DNA of 64,000 nucleotides from Acidobacteriota bacterium. GTDB lineage: Bacteria; Acidobacteriota; Blastocatellia; Pyrinomonadales; Pyrinomonadaceae. Shown here piece by piece: positions 16,986 to 25,614 of this stretch. The notes under the pieces were generated by a model that had not been told where the DNA came from, did no database searches, and saw only the letters and a program-made list of their open reading frames with translations. The stretch spans positions 1,550,001 to 1,614,000 of the forward strand of contig JADJOS010000001.1 in the NCBI GenBank assembly GCA_016713675.1. The letters run 5' to 3'. The translations under genes and the position numbers were made by a program. Every line of letters begins with the position of its first letter. The first letter of the stretch is position 1.

Positions 16986-19547
16986 ATGGCCAGAGATGTA
17001 AAGAAATTGAGAAGTACCGAGGTCGTGTCAGAACCGGCGAAACGGAGCGGTCTTTCTACCATAACCTTGATGTTGACGGCGTTGCTTTTGGCTTTGTCGG
17101 CCGGTGCAATGACGGGTGTTCTAGCATCATATTATCTCAATAACTCGCGATATTCGGTCGAGGTTTCGGCACTCGCTACATATCGTCCGCCGCAGGTAAC
17201 CACAATTTACGCGGACGACGGCGAGACCGTTCTTGCCGAATTTGCGCTTGAGAAACGCATTCCGATAAAGATACAGGATGTGCCGGACAAGGTGACCGAT
17301 GCTTTGCTTGCGATCGAGGACTATCGATTTCGCGACCACATTGGCATCGATCCGTATCGTATCGTCGGGGCCGTGGTAAAAAATTTCACTTCAGACAAGA
17401 CCGAAGGTGCATCGACCATCACACAACAGTTGGCTAAGAACCTGTTCCTCTACAAAGATAAGACCTATACCCGCAAGGTGAACGAATGGGCCGTCGCCCT
17501 ACAGATCGAGCGGCTTTACACGAAAGATCAGATCCTCGAGATGTATATGAATTATGTATTTCTCGGAGCGGGTTCATATGGTTTTGAGGCTGGTTCGCGC
17601 ACATATTTCGGTAAATCGTTAAAGGATCTTACGCTTGACGAAGCGGCACTGCTGGCTGCGATCCCGAAATCGCCTGAGTATTCACCGACCCGCAATCGTG
17701 CGAAAGCTCTGGAACGAAGAAATATTGTTCTCGATCAGATGACAAAGTATTTTCCCGAGAAATATCCGGCCGACGAAGTCGCGGCAGCAAAGGCTAAGGA
17801 CATCAAGCTTGCCGATACGGCCTATTACCAGTCGCAGCCAAAATCGACCGCCTGGGATTATCCCGTCGAAGACATCCGAAAATATCTGGAAGAAAAATAC
17901 ACTACCCGTGTCGCTCAGGGCGGGCTAAAGGTATATACGACGATCAATGTCAATGCCCAGAAGATCGCTACGGCCTCGATCCGCGAACGGCTTCGAGCCT
18001 ACGACCGCGGTCGGGCATGGCGTTCGGACTACAAAAATATTTTGCTCGACGAAGACGAGCAGCCGTTGACCGACGAAAAGGAGATCCAAAAGACCTTGGA
18101 AACGTTCAAACATGCTGATTGGTACGGCGACGAGTATAAAGAGGGCGAGTACATTAAAGGACTTGTGATGAAGGCAAATCCCGCTTCGGACGAGGTCGGC
18201 GTGCGTTTTGGGCGTTACAAGGCGATCGTGCGGGCCGGTAATATGGGCCGAAGCGGCAAACGGCCGGTGGCAGAGTTAAAGCCCGGATTCTTGGCCGAAT
18301 TCCTGGTTAAGAAAGTCAACGCTGATAATCAAACGCTCGAGGTCGAGCTCCAGCAAGTGCCTGAGGTTCAAGCTTCGCTTGTTTGTATCAATTCACATAA
18401 CGGTGAGGTCGTCGCGATGGTCGGCGGCTACGATTTTCACACAAGCAAATTCAATAATGCGACGCAAGGATTGCGGCAGACCGGTTCGGCGTATAAGCCG
18501 TTTATCTACACAGCGGCTGTCGAAGACGGTATGACGCCTGATTCGATCGTCAGCGGTGCACCGATCAAACGCGGCGGCTGGACGCCGACGAACTACGGCG
18601 GTGCTCCGAGCCACCCGAATGTGCCGATGAAGATCGCGCTGGCAAAATCGTACAATATTGCTGCGGTGCATTTGCTCGATCAAGTCGGAATTCAGGCCGG
18701 CGGTCAAATGGTGCGCCGGTTTGGCATTACCAATCCGATGGCCCCAAGCTTGCCTTCTGCGCTCGGAGCGAGCGAGGCTTCGCTGCTCGAGATGACATCG
18801 GCATATTCCGTATTCCCTAATAAGGGTATACGAATGACGCCGCACCTTATCCGCAAGGTCTATAACCGCGATGGTACGCTTCTGGAAGAGTACGACGGGG
18901 GAAGTTCGAAGGTGACAAGCGAGTACGTTGCCCTGACGATGGTCAAGATGATGCGCGGTGTCGTTCAAGGCGGCGGAACTGCCACAGGCGCAAGTGCGGC
19001 CGGGTTTCCGTTGGCCGGGAAGACCGGAACCGTTAATAATGAAACGGACGTTTGGTTCATCGGATATACGCCGACGTATGTGACCGGAATATGGATGGGC
19101 AACCCGCTGCGAAAATCATCGCTCGGTGCTGGAATGACCGGCGGGCACGGTGCCGTCCCGTACTTCAACGCATTCATGAATGTGTTCATGAAGGGTAAAC
19201 CGCGCGACAGTTTCCCCGAACCGCCGCCGATGCCCAGTGATATCAAGAATCTCGCCGAACGCAACAAACGCGAGGAACTGGAGAAACTGAGCGAAGCTGA
19301 CCTCAAGGCTCGCCAATCGGGCGTCGCGATGCCGAATCCGAAAGTGAACACCGACCCTGTACTATTACCGCCGGATAAGGTTGGCGGTGATACAACGCCG
19401 GGAACGCCTGATACAAAACCAAACACGCCGGCGGACACAGGTCCGACGATCAGGCGTCCGGACGTCAAACCTCCGGTCACAAAACCTGATCCGCCTGCAG
19501 AGAAACCAGCCGGAGAAAAGCGAAAGGGTAAGAAAGGCGACGGTTAA
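16986..19547 (+). CDS. Class A penicillin-binding protein (PBP1A type)
   Basis: 853 residues, bifunctional: an N-terminal membrane helix (about 22-50), GT51 glycosyltransferase domain with catalytic Glu 111 in AIEDYRFRDHIGIDPYRI and GASTITQQLAKNLFL, an OB-like linker, and a transpeptidase domain with SAYK (Ser 501, Lys 504), SYN and KTGTVNNETDVWF. The last 100 residues are a Pro/Thr/Lys-rich disordered tail. Both polymerises and cross-links peptidoglycan in the periplasm. It starts 13 bp after rodA, an uncommon addition that suggests co-expression of class A PBP with the elongasome. A hairpin follows. Confidence 0.95.
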   Translation: MARDVKKLRSTEVVSEPAKRSGLSTITLMLTALLLALSAGAMTGVLASYYLNNSRYSVEVSALATYRPPQVTTIYADDGETVLAEFALEKRIPIKIQDVPDKVTDALLAIEDYRFRDHIGIDPYRIVGAVVKNFTSDKTEGASTITQQLAKNLFLYKDKTYTRKVNEWAVALQIERLYTKDQILEMYMNYVFLGAGSYGFEAGSRTYFGKSLKDLTLDEAALLAAIPKSPEYSPTRNRAKALERRNIVLDQMTKYFPEKYPADEVAAAKAKDIKLADTAYYQSQPKSTAWDYPVEDIRKYLEEKYTTRVAQGGLKVYTTINVNAQKIATASIRERLRAYDRGRAWRSDYKNILLDEDEQPLTDEKEIQKTLETFKHADWYGDEYKEGEYIKGLVMKANPASDEVGVRFGRYKAIVRAGNMGRSGKRPVAELKPGFLAEFLVKKVNADNQTLEVELQQVPEVQASLVCINSHNGEVVAMVGGYDFHTSKFNNATQGLRQTGSAYKPFIYTAAVEDGMTPDSIVSGAPIKRGGWTPTNYGGAPSHPNVPMKIALAKSYNIAAVHLLDQVGIQAGGQMVRRFGITNPMAPSLPSALGASEASLLEMTSAYSVFPNKGIRMTPHLIRKVYNRDGTLLEEYDGGSSKVTSEYVALTMVKMMRGVVQGGGTATGASAAGFPLAGKTGTVNNETDVWFIGYTPTYVTGIWMGNPLRKSSLGAGMTGGHGAVPYFNAFMNVFMKGKPRDSFPEPPPMPSDIKNLAERNKREELEKLSEADLKARQSGVAMPNPKVNTDPVLLPPDKVGGDTTPGTPDTKPNTPADTGPTIRRPDVKPPVTKPDPPAEKPAGEKRKGKKGDG

Positions 19548-19575
19548 GAAGACCGAGAGTAGAGTAGAAAAAGGG

Positions 19576-19613
19576 AAGGGGAGATAGTTGAGTAATTTCA
19601 ACGTTCTCCCCTT
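19576..19613 (+). terminator. Two-part hairpin after the PBP1A gene
   Basis: AAGGGGAGA (19576-19584) pairs with TCTCCCCTT (19605-19613); inside, GTTGA pairs with TCAAC. The structure lies between convergent genes (PBP1A and the interrupted esterase) and could end transcription from either side. No long T run follows on the plus strand. Confidence 0.6.
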
Positions 19614-19646
19614 TCGCTTGTTCAAAAAGTTCGGTACGTCGAACTT

Positions 19647-20384
19647 CTACTTCAAAAATTCCCCTAAATAATATGGCAGCATCTTGCGCCACCAGACCCA
19701 GTCGTGGGCGACGTCGTGGCCCCAGAGGTCGAGGCGGTGCGGAATGCCCTTTGAGTGCAGGAGGCCGGAGAATTGGCGGCTGTGATCGGGGGCTTCGTAA
19801 TTGCCCTGTCCGGTGACGATCACGATCGAATCGGCCTTTTGCAGTCGAGGTAAATGAAAATCGTCGTTCAAATTGCGGATATACATATCCGGATTGTTGA
19901 AATAGACGTTGTCATCGAAATAGCCCTTGTCCAGATAATTGTATATGTCATAGCTGCCGCTCATCGCGATCGTGCCGCGAAAATTGTCGCTGTGCTTGAA
20001 ATAGGTATTTGCGGCAAGCAACGCTCCGAGGCTTGCACCGGTAGTGAGCGGCTTCGCATCGTCTCCGCATTCATTTCGGATCAGCGGCAGCACCTCGTCC
20101 AGAATATAGTTGTCATAACGCGACAGCATCTCGACCTTCCAGCCGGGATGTTACTCGCGGTTCAAGAGGCTATACTTATTGACCGAGTTGATCGAATACG
20201 CACGGATCAGTCCCTTCTCAATAAACGGCTTGATCGCATCGACAAGATGAAACCGCTCATATTCCAAATAGTCAGCTGCCGCGGTCGGAAACATCAGCAG
20301 CGGATATCCCGCATGTCCGTATGCCACCAGCGGCATATCCATATTCAAGTTGTGGCTGTACCACGAGGTAATATCTCGTCTCAT
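19647..20384 (-). pseudogene. Esterase-family protein interrupted by an in-frame stop
   Basis: Reading leftward from ATG 20384 the frame runs 77 codons, hits TAA at 20151-20153, and continues open in the same frame to 19647. Together this is about 245 residues of an alpha/beta-hydrolase of the putative-esterase (PF00756-like) kind: GHAGYPLLMFPTAAADYLEY, then GASLGALLAANTYFKHSDNF with the nucleophile elbow G-x-S-x-G, and a final HDVAHDWVWWRKMLPYY. Homology reads smoothly across the stop (NRE-stop-HPGWKVE), so only one codon is wrong. It may be a recent nonsense mutation or a base-call error. If functional, it would be a cytoplasmic ester hydrolase. A restart at ATG 20129 would lack the N-terminal strands. 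Confidence 0.75.
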
Positions 20385-20495
20385 ATTCGTTTTGTTGAAA
20401 TAGCAAGGTTATGAAAAATCCCGTTTCGCCGCAAGCGCAACACGGCAGAAACACGACCGGTAGGGAGTGTGTTGACCAACATCGCCGTAGTTGAA

Positions 20496-21185
20496 TCAGC
20501 CCGAAACTGACACCCTTGCTACTGCTTGGGTTTTCGCCTCGACATTCTCACCATATCCAAAAACCGCCGCGAAATTTTCGACGAGTTTATCTTCGACCTC
20601 GCTCATATCTACCTCACGCCCGAGCAGCTTGTCCATCGACGTTACCGGCTCGCCTTCGCAGGCGATGATCCAGTTGTAGTAGCTGAGGTCGGTGTTGACG
20701 TTCAGCGCAAAGCCGTGCGTCGTGACCCAGCGTTTTATGTGAACGCCAATAGCGGCGACCTTGCCGTCGATGGTGTGGACACCCGTCAGGCCTTCGATGC
20801 GGAAAGCGTCTATACCGAAATCCGCCATCGTGCGGATCAACACCTCCTCGAGATCGCGGACGTATTTGTGTACGTCTTCGCGATCAGGCGAGAGCGAAAT
20901 TATCGGATAACCGACGATCTGACCAATGCCGTGATACGTGACGCGGCCGCCGCGATTGATCTCATGGACCTCGACGCCGAGCTTTCGCAACATGTCGGCG
21001 GTGGCGAGCACGCCGTCATTCTTAGAACGACGCCCCAACGTAAACGTATGCGGATGTTCCAACAGCAGCAGATAATCCTGATCGCGGCGCGCGATGACGT
21101 CGGTCTCAAGCTCCTTTTGCAGCTCAAGTGAATTTGCGTAGCCAACGCGGCCAAGCCTACGAACCTCTAAACATCGCTGATGCAT
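20496..21185 (-). CDS. lipB: Octanoyltransferase LipB
   Basis: Moves the octanoyl group from acyl carrier protein to lipoyl domains of 2-oxoacid dehydrogenases, the first step of lipoate synthesis. 229 residues. Family motifs: HPHTFTLGRRS, NRGGRVTYHGIGQIVGYPI, the catalytic Lys 142 in KVAAIGVHIKRW and the nucleophilic Cys 176 in WIIACEGEPVTSM. No lipA is adjacent. The gene reads leftward, divergent from the secreted protein at 21234, with 48 bp between them for both promoters. Confidence 0.96.
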   Translation of the reverse strand: MHQRCLEVRRLGRVGYANSLELQKELETDVIARRDQDYLLLLEHPHTFTLGRRSKNDGVLATADMLRKLGVEVHEINRGGRVTYHGIGQIVGYPIISLSPDREDVHKYVRDLEEVLIRTMADFGIDAFRIEGLTGVHTIDGKVAAIGVHIKRWVTTHGFALNVNTDLSYYNWIIACEGEPVTSMDKLLGREVDMSEVEDKLVENFAAVFGYGENVEAKTQAVARVSVSG

Positions 21186-21233
21186 TATTGCTATAATATG
21201 ATGTTTCGGATCAATTTAACAGAGAAGGTATCT

Positions 21234-21764
21234 ATGAGGCATATACATTTCGGGGCAGCTTTCGTGATCGGTTTGACACTATTTGCGGGAGCCGCTACGG
21301 CACAAAAGAAGACCACAAAAAAGCCGGTTCCCAAGAAACCGCCGGTGACGAAAACGGTAGTTCCGCCGCTTGAGGTTCGAGTCGCACGCGAAAAGGTCGA
21401 TACGCAACTCGGAAACGTGAACCGTTTTGTAGACGTTTTAGGCCCTATCGTTCAATCGATCGAGGACATCGATGCCGAGAGCCGAACAAAGCGACTCCCG
21501 CCAAGTACTCTGGCGACCAACGAAGCGAATAAAAAGAAAGTGGTCGAAGCGATACGCAATATGAGAGCCGGCCTCGCGATACTCGAATCCGAGTTTCGCA
21601 CCAAAGCGTCGCTCAGTAAATACTTGCCGTCGATACAGGGCATCACCGACCTCGCCGCCGCTTCTGAAGACTCGGCGATCGCCGGAAGATTCATTGCCGC
21701 CAAAGAACCGTTGAGAGATGTCGCAAAAAAATTGACCGACACCCTCGCAGCGATGCCGTTGTAA
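21234..21764 (+). CDS. Secreted lysine-rich protein of unknown function
   Basis: 176 residues from ATG 21234 (an upstream in-frame ATG would add an unlikely leader in front of the signal peptide). MRHIHFGAAFVIGLTLFAGA then ATAQ is a clear signal peptide. A Lys/Pro-rich linker (about 24-45) follows, then a mostly helical domain of about 120 residues with the phrase LGNVNRFVDVLGPIVQSIED. No cysteines, no known catalytic motif. I do not recognise the family. It is probably a periplasmic protein. Confidence 0.7.
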   Translation: MRHIHFGAAFVIGLTLFAGAATAQKKTTKKPVPKKPPVTKTVVPPLEVRVAREKVDTQLGNVNRFVDVLGPIVQSIEDIDAESRTKRLPPSTLATNEANKKKVVEAIRNMRAGLAILESEFRTKASLSKYLPSIQGITDLAAASEDSAIAGRFIAAKEPLRDVAKKLTDTLAAMPL

Positions 21765-21801
21765 TGTGAAGAAGAAATTTATCTGCTGCTAAAAACTCTT
21801 G

Positions 21802-22473
21802 CTAAGGTTTCTTCAGCGTTATTGCTGTTGGTTTGTCGGGATCGCAGACCTCGACCTTTCCGTTGTCAGCGACAGCACCTTTTGTTTCGACCGCGGGCAG
21901 GGCGAGCTTTTCCCGGATGAATTTCTCGCCTTCGGCCTCGATCATTTCACCGTTTATAACGTGCGTTCTATTGACGAGCGTATCGCCCTTTTTCTCGAAC
22001 TTAGCGGGCTCCAGGAATATGTACCAAGGTGAGCCCCAACCGCGAAAATCGCCGGTCATAGTCCGGTATCTATAATGAAGCGTCTTTTGTTTTTCTGTTC
22101 TGTTTTCTGATTCGTAGACCGCAGGAAACGGGATCTTAAGCGTTTCCAGATTTGTTTTCATCGAGGCAAGCGGATCGTACTCGCCAACCGCGATGATCTC
22201 GAGTCCGTCGCCTTTGTACTTTTCATAAAGCCGCTTGAGCATCGGGGCATCGAATCGCCAATTGCCGCACCACGGAGCGTAATAGACCACGATAACAAGC
22301 TTTTTCCCGGCGGCGGCATCACGCAGATCCACTTCTTCGCCGGTCCGAATACTCTTGTAGGTCCAGTTTTTGTAGGTGATCTCCTTCTCAACGATCGGAG
22401 CCTGTTCATTCTGACCAATCGCAGCGGATAGTCCGAACAATAAGATCACAAATGCCAAAAAACTTTTCATCAA
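21802..22473 (-). CDS. Exported thioredoxin-fold (redoxin/TlpA-like) protein
   Basis: 223 residues. A signal peptide (MMKSFLAFVILLFGLSAAIG) is followed by a thioredoxin-like domain: KLVIVVYYAPWCGNWRFDAP occupies the place of the TlpA/AhpC active site, with LKRLYEKYKGDGLEIIAVG next. The usual CxxC is reduced to one cysteine (WCGNWR), so it could act as a peroxiredoxin-like or chaperone-like protein rather than a dithiol oxidoreductase. Two later cysteines lie at the C-terminus region (VEVCDPD). The fold is well supported, the activity is not. Confidence 0.75.
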   Translation of the reverse strand: MMKSFLAFVILLFGLSAAIGQNEQAPIVEKEITYKNWTYKSIRTGEEVDLRDAAAGKKLVIVVYYAPWCGNWRFDAPMLKRLYEKYKGDGLEIIAVGEYDPLASMKTNLETLKIPFPAVYESENRTEKQKTLHYRYRTMTGDFRGWGSPWYIFLEPAKFEKKGDTLVNRTHVINGEMIEAEGEKFIREKLALPAVETKGAVADNGKVEVCDPDKPTAITLKKP

Positions 22474-22584
22474 TATACCCTCTCGCTACAAAGACTAACT
22501 TTTCAGATGCGTTCTGACAAGGAAATAGTTGGAAACTAGATTTTTCTCATCGGTGCCAAATTGTGTTAATCTGTGGCTAGTACA

Positions 22585-23013
22585 ATGAGCAATCAAGCAA
22601 CAGTTTCAGACATTTTCCACCGGGCTTTGGAGATGCGTGCGAGCGATCCGAATGCGGCATATAAAGACGTCAAGGCTCAGATCGTGAGCGAGTTTAGCGG
22701 CATGGCGTTTCCTGACACGGCGTATTTGACAATACCCGAGTACGACAATATTGCACCTGAAGAGGACTGGACCGCCGGGTTGCCGATCGTGCTTCGGGGG
22801 ATACAGAACGAGGACTGGAATGACGTTGCCCTCGGTATCATCATCAGCCTAGAACAGGTCGAAAATTACCCTAAACAGTCCGGCCGCGAAGACGACCCCG
22901 CTAAAGAATGGCGAAACCGCAACAAAGGCATCGCCGGTGCCGAAGAAAAAGTTACCGCCAAATGGATGCCCGAGGAACTAATGGCGATGGCGAAACGCAA
23001 CGTAACTTCTTAA
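22585..23013 (+). CDS. Conserved-looking hypothetical protein
   Basis: 142 residues from ATG 22585 (a GTG at 22573 is also in frame; neither has a good ribosome binding site). Acidic, soluble, no signal peptide, no cysteine. It has helical segments (TVSDIFHRALEMRASDPNAA) and a Trp-rich middle (EEDWTAGLPIVLRGIQNEDW). I do not recognise it. Codon use and amino-acid composition look like a real gene. It stands alone between divergent and convergent neighbours and is followed by an inverted repeat. Confidence 0.65.
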   Translation: MSNQATVSDIFHRALEMRASDPNAAYKDVKAQIVSEFSGMAFPDTAYLTIPEYDNIAPEEDWTAGLPIVLRGIQNEDWNDVALGIIISLEQVENYPKQSGREDDPAKEWRNRNKGIAGAEEKVTAKWMPEELMAMAKRNVTS

Positions 23014-23025
23014 TACTAATAACTC

Positions 23026-23090
23026 TTAACTACCAACTATTAAATGAATTAAAAGTGATCTTTTGAATTCAGTTAGTGGTCCTTGGTTAA
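23026..23090. repeat. Imperfect inverted repeat, AT-rich
   Basis: TTAACTACCAACTA... (23026-23055) faces CTTTTGAATTC...GGTTAA (23060-23090) across a 4-nt loop TGAT. The outer TTAAC and inner GAATTAAAAG/CTTTTGAATTC parts pair well; the middle pairs only partly. It fills the gap between convergent genes and may serve both as a terminator. Confidence 0.65.
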
Positions 23091-23111
23091 GCGTTAACAG
23101 TTCTATTTGTC

Positions 23112-23876
23112 CTATAGTTCAACTATTGATCCGTCCACAGCCTCGATCACCTCGCATAGCGGTTCAAATCTCTTTAACTCTTCGTTGAAATCTACATCGT
23201 CCCATTCGGGATAAAAATGCGTGAGCATCGCGCGTTTTGGTTTTGCCTTGCGGATGAGATAGATCGCCTCAGCGAGTTCGAGGTGCTTTTCTACGGGCTT
23301 GCTTTTGACGAACGAGCACTCGAGGATGAAAAGGTCGACCTGATTCGCGAATGCGGCCAGCGGCAGCGACGGCCCGGTGTCGGCAGAAAAGACGAGCGTC
23401 GTTTCACCGTCGCGGAGGTAAAGTGCGAGGCTTTCGTCCGTATGCGGCGATTTTAACGCCGCGGCGTCAATTCCACTGAGTATCTCAAATTTCTCCAGCG
23501 GCTCGACCTCGACGATCTCGACCGGAAACGGCTGTTCAAGCAGACCATAATTATTGACCCCGTCCATTCTCTCGAACAGACCTTTCAGACCGACGGGCCC
23601 GAATATCCGCAGCGGTTTTCGTCTTGTTTGCGTCTGCGGAGCATACTTCGTCCCGAAAAGAAACGCCCCGAGACCGCCGCAGTGGTCGATGTGGAAATGC
23701 GAGATCCAGATCGCGTCGAGATCCGCCCAATCCAGGTTCTCCTGAGCAAGCCGGAACGGTGCGGAAGGCGAGCAATCGAGCAGAATGCTCCCGCCGGAAG
23801 TCTCGACCCAAAACGCCGAGCTGCTGCGCTTCGGATGCGGAACGGATGTGCCAGAACCGAGTACGACCAATTTCAT
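23112..23876 (-). CDS. Metallo-beta-lactamase-fold hydrolase, RNase Z-like
   Basis: 254 residues. MKLVVLGSGTSVPHPKRSSS is the typical strand-loop start of the RNase Z/phosphodiesterase branch, HFHIDHCGG supplies the zinc ligands (HxHxDH), and SADTG (Asp) and MLTHFYPEW (His) supply later ones. Likely a cytoplasmic phosphodiesterase or related hydrolase. It lacks features that would prove tRNA 3'-processing. It reads leftward, divergent from bshB1, with an inverted repeat between. Confidence 0.88.
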   Translation of the reverse strand: MKLVVLGSGTSVPHPKRSSSAFWVETSGGSILLDCSPSAPFRLAQENLDWADLDAIWISHFHIDHCGGLGAFLFGTKYAPQTQTRRKPLRIFGPVGLKGLFERMDGVNNYGLLEQPFPVEIVEVEPLEKFEILSGIDAAALKSPHTDESLALYLRDGETTLVFSADTGPSLPLAAFANQVDLFILECSFVKSKPVEKHLELAEAIYLIRKAKPKRAMLTHFYPEWDDVDFNEELKRFEPLCEVIEAVDGSIVEL

Positions 23877-23886
23877 AAAGCCATAT

Positions 23887-23963
23887 TAACAGGGATGAAG
23901 AGAATAAAAGGGATATCTTTTGTGATATTTCTTGATCCCATTGCATCGCCTTTATCCCTGTTA
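23887..23963. repeat. Imperfect inverted repeat with AACAGGGAT arms
   Basis: TAACAGGGATGAAG (23887-23900) pairs with CTTTATCCCTGTTA (23950-23963) at 13 of 14 positions; an inner GGATATC/GATAT segment can also pair. It occupies the divergent gap between the metallo-hydrolase and bshB1, so it is probably not a plain terminator. Confidence 0.75.
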
Positions 23964-23988
23964 GGTCGCACTGTGCTAAATTGTCAGA

Positions 23989-24723
23989 ATGAGCCAAGTA
24001 GATATTCTCGCTGTATTTGCACACCCGGACGACCTGGAATTGTACGTCGGCGGAACGATGCTGAAGATGAAACACCTTGGCTATCGCACCGGAGCTTTGG
24101 ACATAACACAAGGCGAAATGGGCACGCGCGGCACTGTCGACGGTCGTGCGGCCGAAGCCGTCGAGGCGGCAAATATCTTGGGTCTCGATTGTCGGGAAAA
24201 TCTAGGATTGCCGGACGGTCATGTGTTCGTTGGCGATGACGAAAGAGTGAAGCTCGTAAGAGCGTTAAGGCGTCTTAGACCCAGGTTGATACTGACACAT
24301 CAATCTGGCGACACGCATCCTGATCATGACCATATTTCGACGCTTGTTAGGGAATCGTCCCGGCTCGTCGCCATGCGGAATTACGATCTCGAGACCGGCG
24401 ATCAAAAATGTCCGCCGCCGATAATTGCTCACGCTGTGTTCTCGAGGCGTGTTGTGCCGTCGTTTATCGTAGATATTTCAGAATTTCTCGATCGGCGAAT
24501 GGAGGCGATCAAGGCACATCGGTCACAGTTCTTCGACCCGAATTCGACCGAACCTGAGACGATGCTGACCGGCGAAAGCTATCTCGACGATATTTATTCG
24601 CGGGCCCGGTACTTTGGGTCATTGATCGGCGTTCATGCCGGCGAGCCGTTCTTTGTTCACGAAGCTCTGAATGTGCATGATCCGGTCGATTTGTTATCGC
24701 GGACGATGAATCTCTATTCGTAG
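23989..24723 (+). CDS. bshB1: Bacillithiol biosynthesis deacetylase BshB1-type (LmbE/PIG-L family)
   Basis: 244 residues. LmbE zinc motif AHPDDLELYVGG at the start and HPDHDHIS later. The C-terminal phrases MEAIKAHRSQFF and ARYFGSLIGVHAGEPFF are those of the BshB1 branch, which deacetylates N-acetylglucosaminyl-malate to make bacillithiol, the low-molecular-weight thiol. No bshA or bshC lies in this window, so the pathway is inferred. Cytoplasmic. Other LmbE family substrates remain possible. Confidence 0.85.
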   Translation: MSQVDILAVFAHPDDLELYVGGTMLKMKHLGYRTGALDITQGEMGTRGTVDGRAAEAVEAANILGLDCRENLGLPDGHVFVGDDERVKLVRALRRLRPRLILTHQSGDTHPDHDHISTLVRESSRLVAMRNYDLETGDQKCPPPIIAHAVFSRRVVPSFIVDISEFLDRRMEAIKAHRSQFFDPNSTEPETMLTGESYLDDIYSRARYFGSLIGVHAGEPFFVHEALNVHDPVDLLSRTMNLYS

Positions 24724-24732
24724 ATAGACTTT

Positions 24733-24806
24733 GCACAAGCCTGTACGTTAGTAACGGCGAAACTCGACGTTGAGTGTAACGCCCTTACTAACGTGCTGGC
24801 TTGTGC
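24733..24806. repeat. 26-bp imperfect inverted repeat upstream of the SUF cluster
   Basis: GCACAAGCC..CACGTTAGTAAGGGC-type arms: 24733-24758 pairs with 24781-24806 at 23 of 26 positions, with a 22-nt loop that contains a small ACTC/GAGT stem. It lies between bshB1 and the SUF regulator, just before the candidate promoter, and could end bshB1 transcription. It is the most regular of the intergenic hairpins. Confidence 0.85.
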
Positions 24807-24815
24807 CATGCAATC

Positions 24816-24844
24816 TTGACAAAAAAGTAACGATTTGCGATTCT
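24816..24844 (+). promoter_or_regulatory. Candidate promoter of the SUF cluster
   Basis: A perfect -35 TTGACA (24816-24821) is followed 17 bp later by an extended -10-like TGCGATTCT (24836-24844; a weak hexamer match). Around it, GTAAC (24827-24831) and GTTAC (about 24849-24853) form an inverted pair that could bind the Rrf2 regulator encoded next. The start codon is at 24888. The operator is an inference from position and symmetry. Confidence 0.45.
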
Positions 24845-24887
24845 TATTGTTACGGGAATTACTAACATCGTTATCTGAGAGTGGTTT

Positions 24888-25367
24888 ATGAAAATTTCGG
24901 CGCAAGAGGAATATGGGCTAAGGTGTCTGGTGCAGCTCGCGAGTTTACCCGACGGTGAGAGCCTGACGCTGCCGCAGATCGCAGAGCTTGAGGGCATCTC
25001 GACGGCAAATGCCGGCAAGCTGATGTGGCTGCTCAACAAGGCTGATTTTGTGCATTCGACACGCGGCACTAAGGGCGGCTATTCGCTGGCTCGTCCCGCT
25101 GAGGAGATCAAGCTCAACGAGATCATCAAGGTGCTCGACGAAGACGTGATGACCAAGCACTGCGACAGCTATACGGGCGTGCTCGACAGCTGCGTGCACA
25201 AAGGCGATTGCGGCATCCGTCCGGTGATCGTTGGCCTCCATGAGATCGTCGAAAATGCGTTGTCCCGCATCACGCTCGCCCAGATGGTCGGCACCGAGCG
25301 CACGGTCGATGCCATGTTTCACAGCATCCAGGGAATCCATCGAACGATCGAAGCTCAGAGGATCTGA
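24888..25367 (+). CDS. Rrf2-family regulator (IscR/SufR-like) of the SUF cluster
   Basis: 159 residues. The winged-helix DNA-binding part (about 1-75) reads MKISAQEEYGLRCLVQLASL ... GISTANAGKLMWLLNKADFV with the wing TKGGYSLARP. A cysteine cluster CDSYTGVLDSCVHKGDC (about 106-122) has the three cysteines that in Rrf2 relatives hold an Fe-S cluster. As first gene of the SUF block it most likely senses Fe-S status and represses or activates the cluster, as IscR/SufR do. The spacing of the first two cysteines differs from E. coli IscR, so ligand details are uncertain. Confidence 0.92.
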   Translation: MKISAQEEYGLRCLVQLASLPDGESLTLPQIAELEGISTANAGKLMWLLNKADFVHSTRGTKGGYSLARPAEEIKLNEIIKVLDEDVMTKHCDSYTGVLDSCVHKGDCGIRPVIVGLHEIVENALSRITLAQMVGTERTVDAMFHSIQGIHRTIEAQRI

Positions 25368-25369
25368 AA

Positions 25370-25612
25370 ATGAAGACGGCAATAGAGAACAGCGATCTGG
25401 AAATGACCAAGGTCACGGTCACTTTGCCGCAAGGGTGTAAACGCGATGCATTAAGTGTGAACGCATTGGATTCGAAAACGCGTGAACTTGCGTACCAGAC
25501 GCTGATCACCGTTGAGGGTAAGATACTCCCGTGCACTGGATTTAAGGTGAAAGACGGGGCGTTGCATCTGGAAGTGCAGCAAGGCTTCTTTGAGATCGCT
25601 GAGGCGAAATAG
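25370..25612 (+). CDS. Small SUF-cluster protein of unknown function
   Basis: 80 residues, start 2 bases after the Rrf2 stop and stop 2 bases before sufB, so it is firmly inside the operon. Acidic-basic mixed, no membrane segment, two cysteines (PQGCKRDA and ILPCTGFK). Predicted mostly beta. I recognise no family. Its fixed place between regulator and SufB suggests an Fe-S-related accessory role, which is only context. Confidence 0.75.
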   Translation: MKTAIENSDLEMTKVTVTLPQGCKRDALSVNALDSKTRELAYQTLITVEGKILPCTGFKVKDGALHLEVQQGFFEIAEAK

Positions 25613-25614
25613 AT

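Noticed and set aside
19854..20414. Plus-strand open frame opposite the esterase
   Set aside because: It is antisense to a recognisable esterase and has no similarity of its own.
20526..21131. Plus-strand open frame opposite lipB
   Set aside because: Antisense to lipB with its full motifs; likely a codon-bias shadow.
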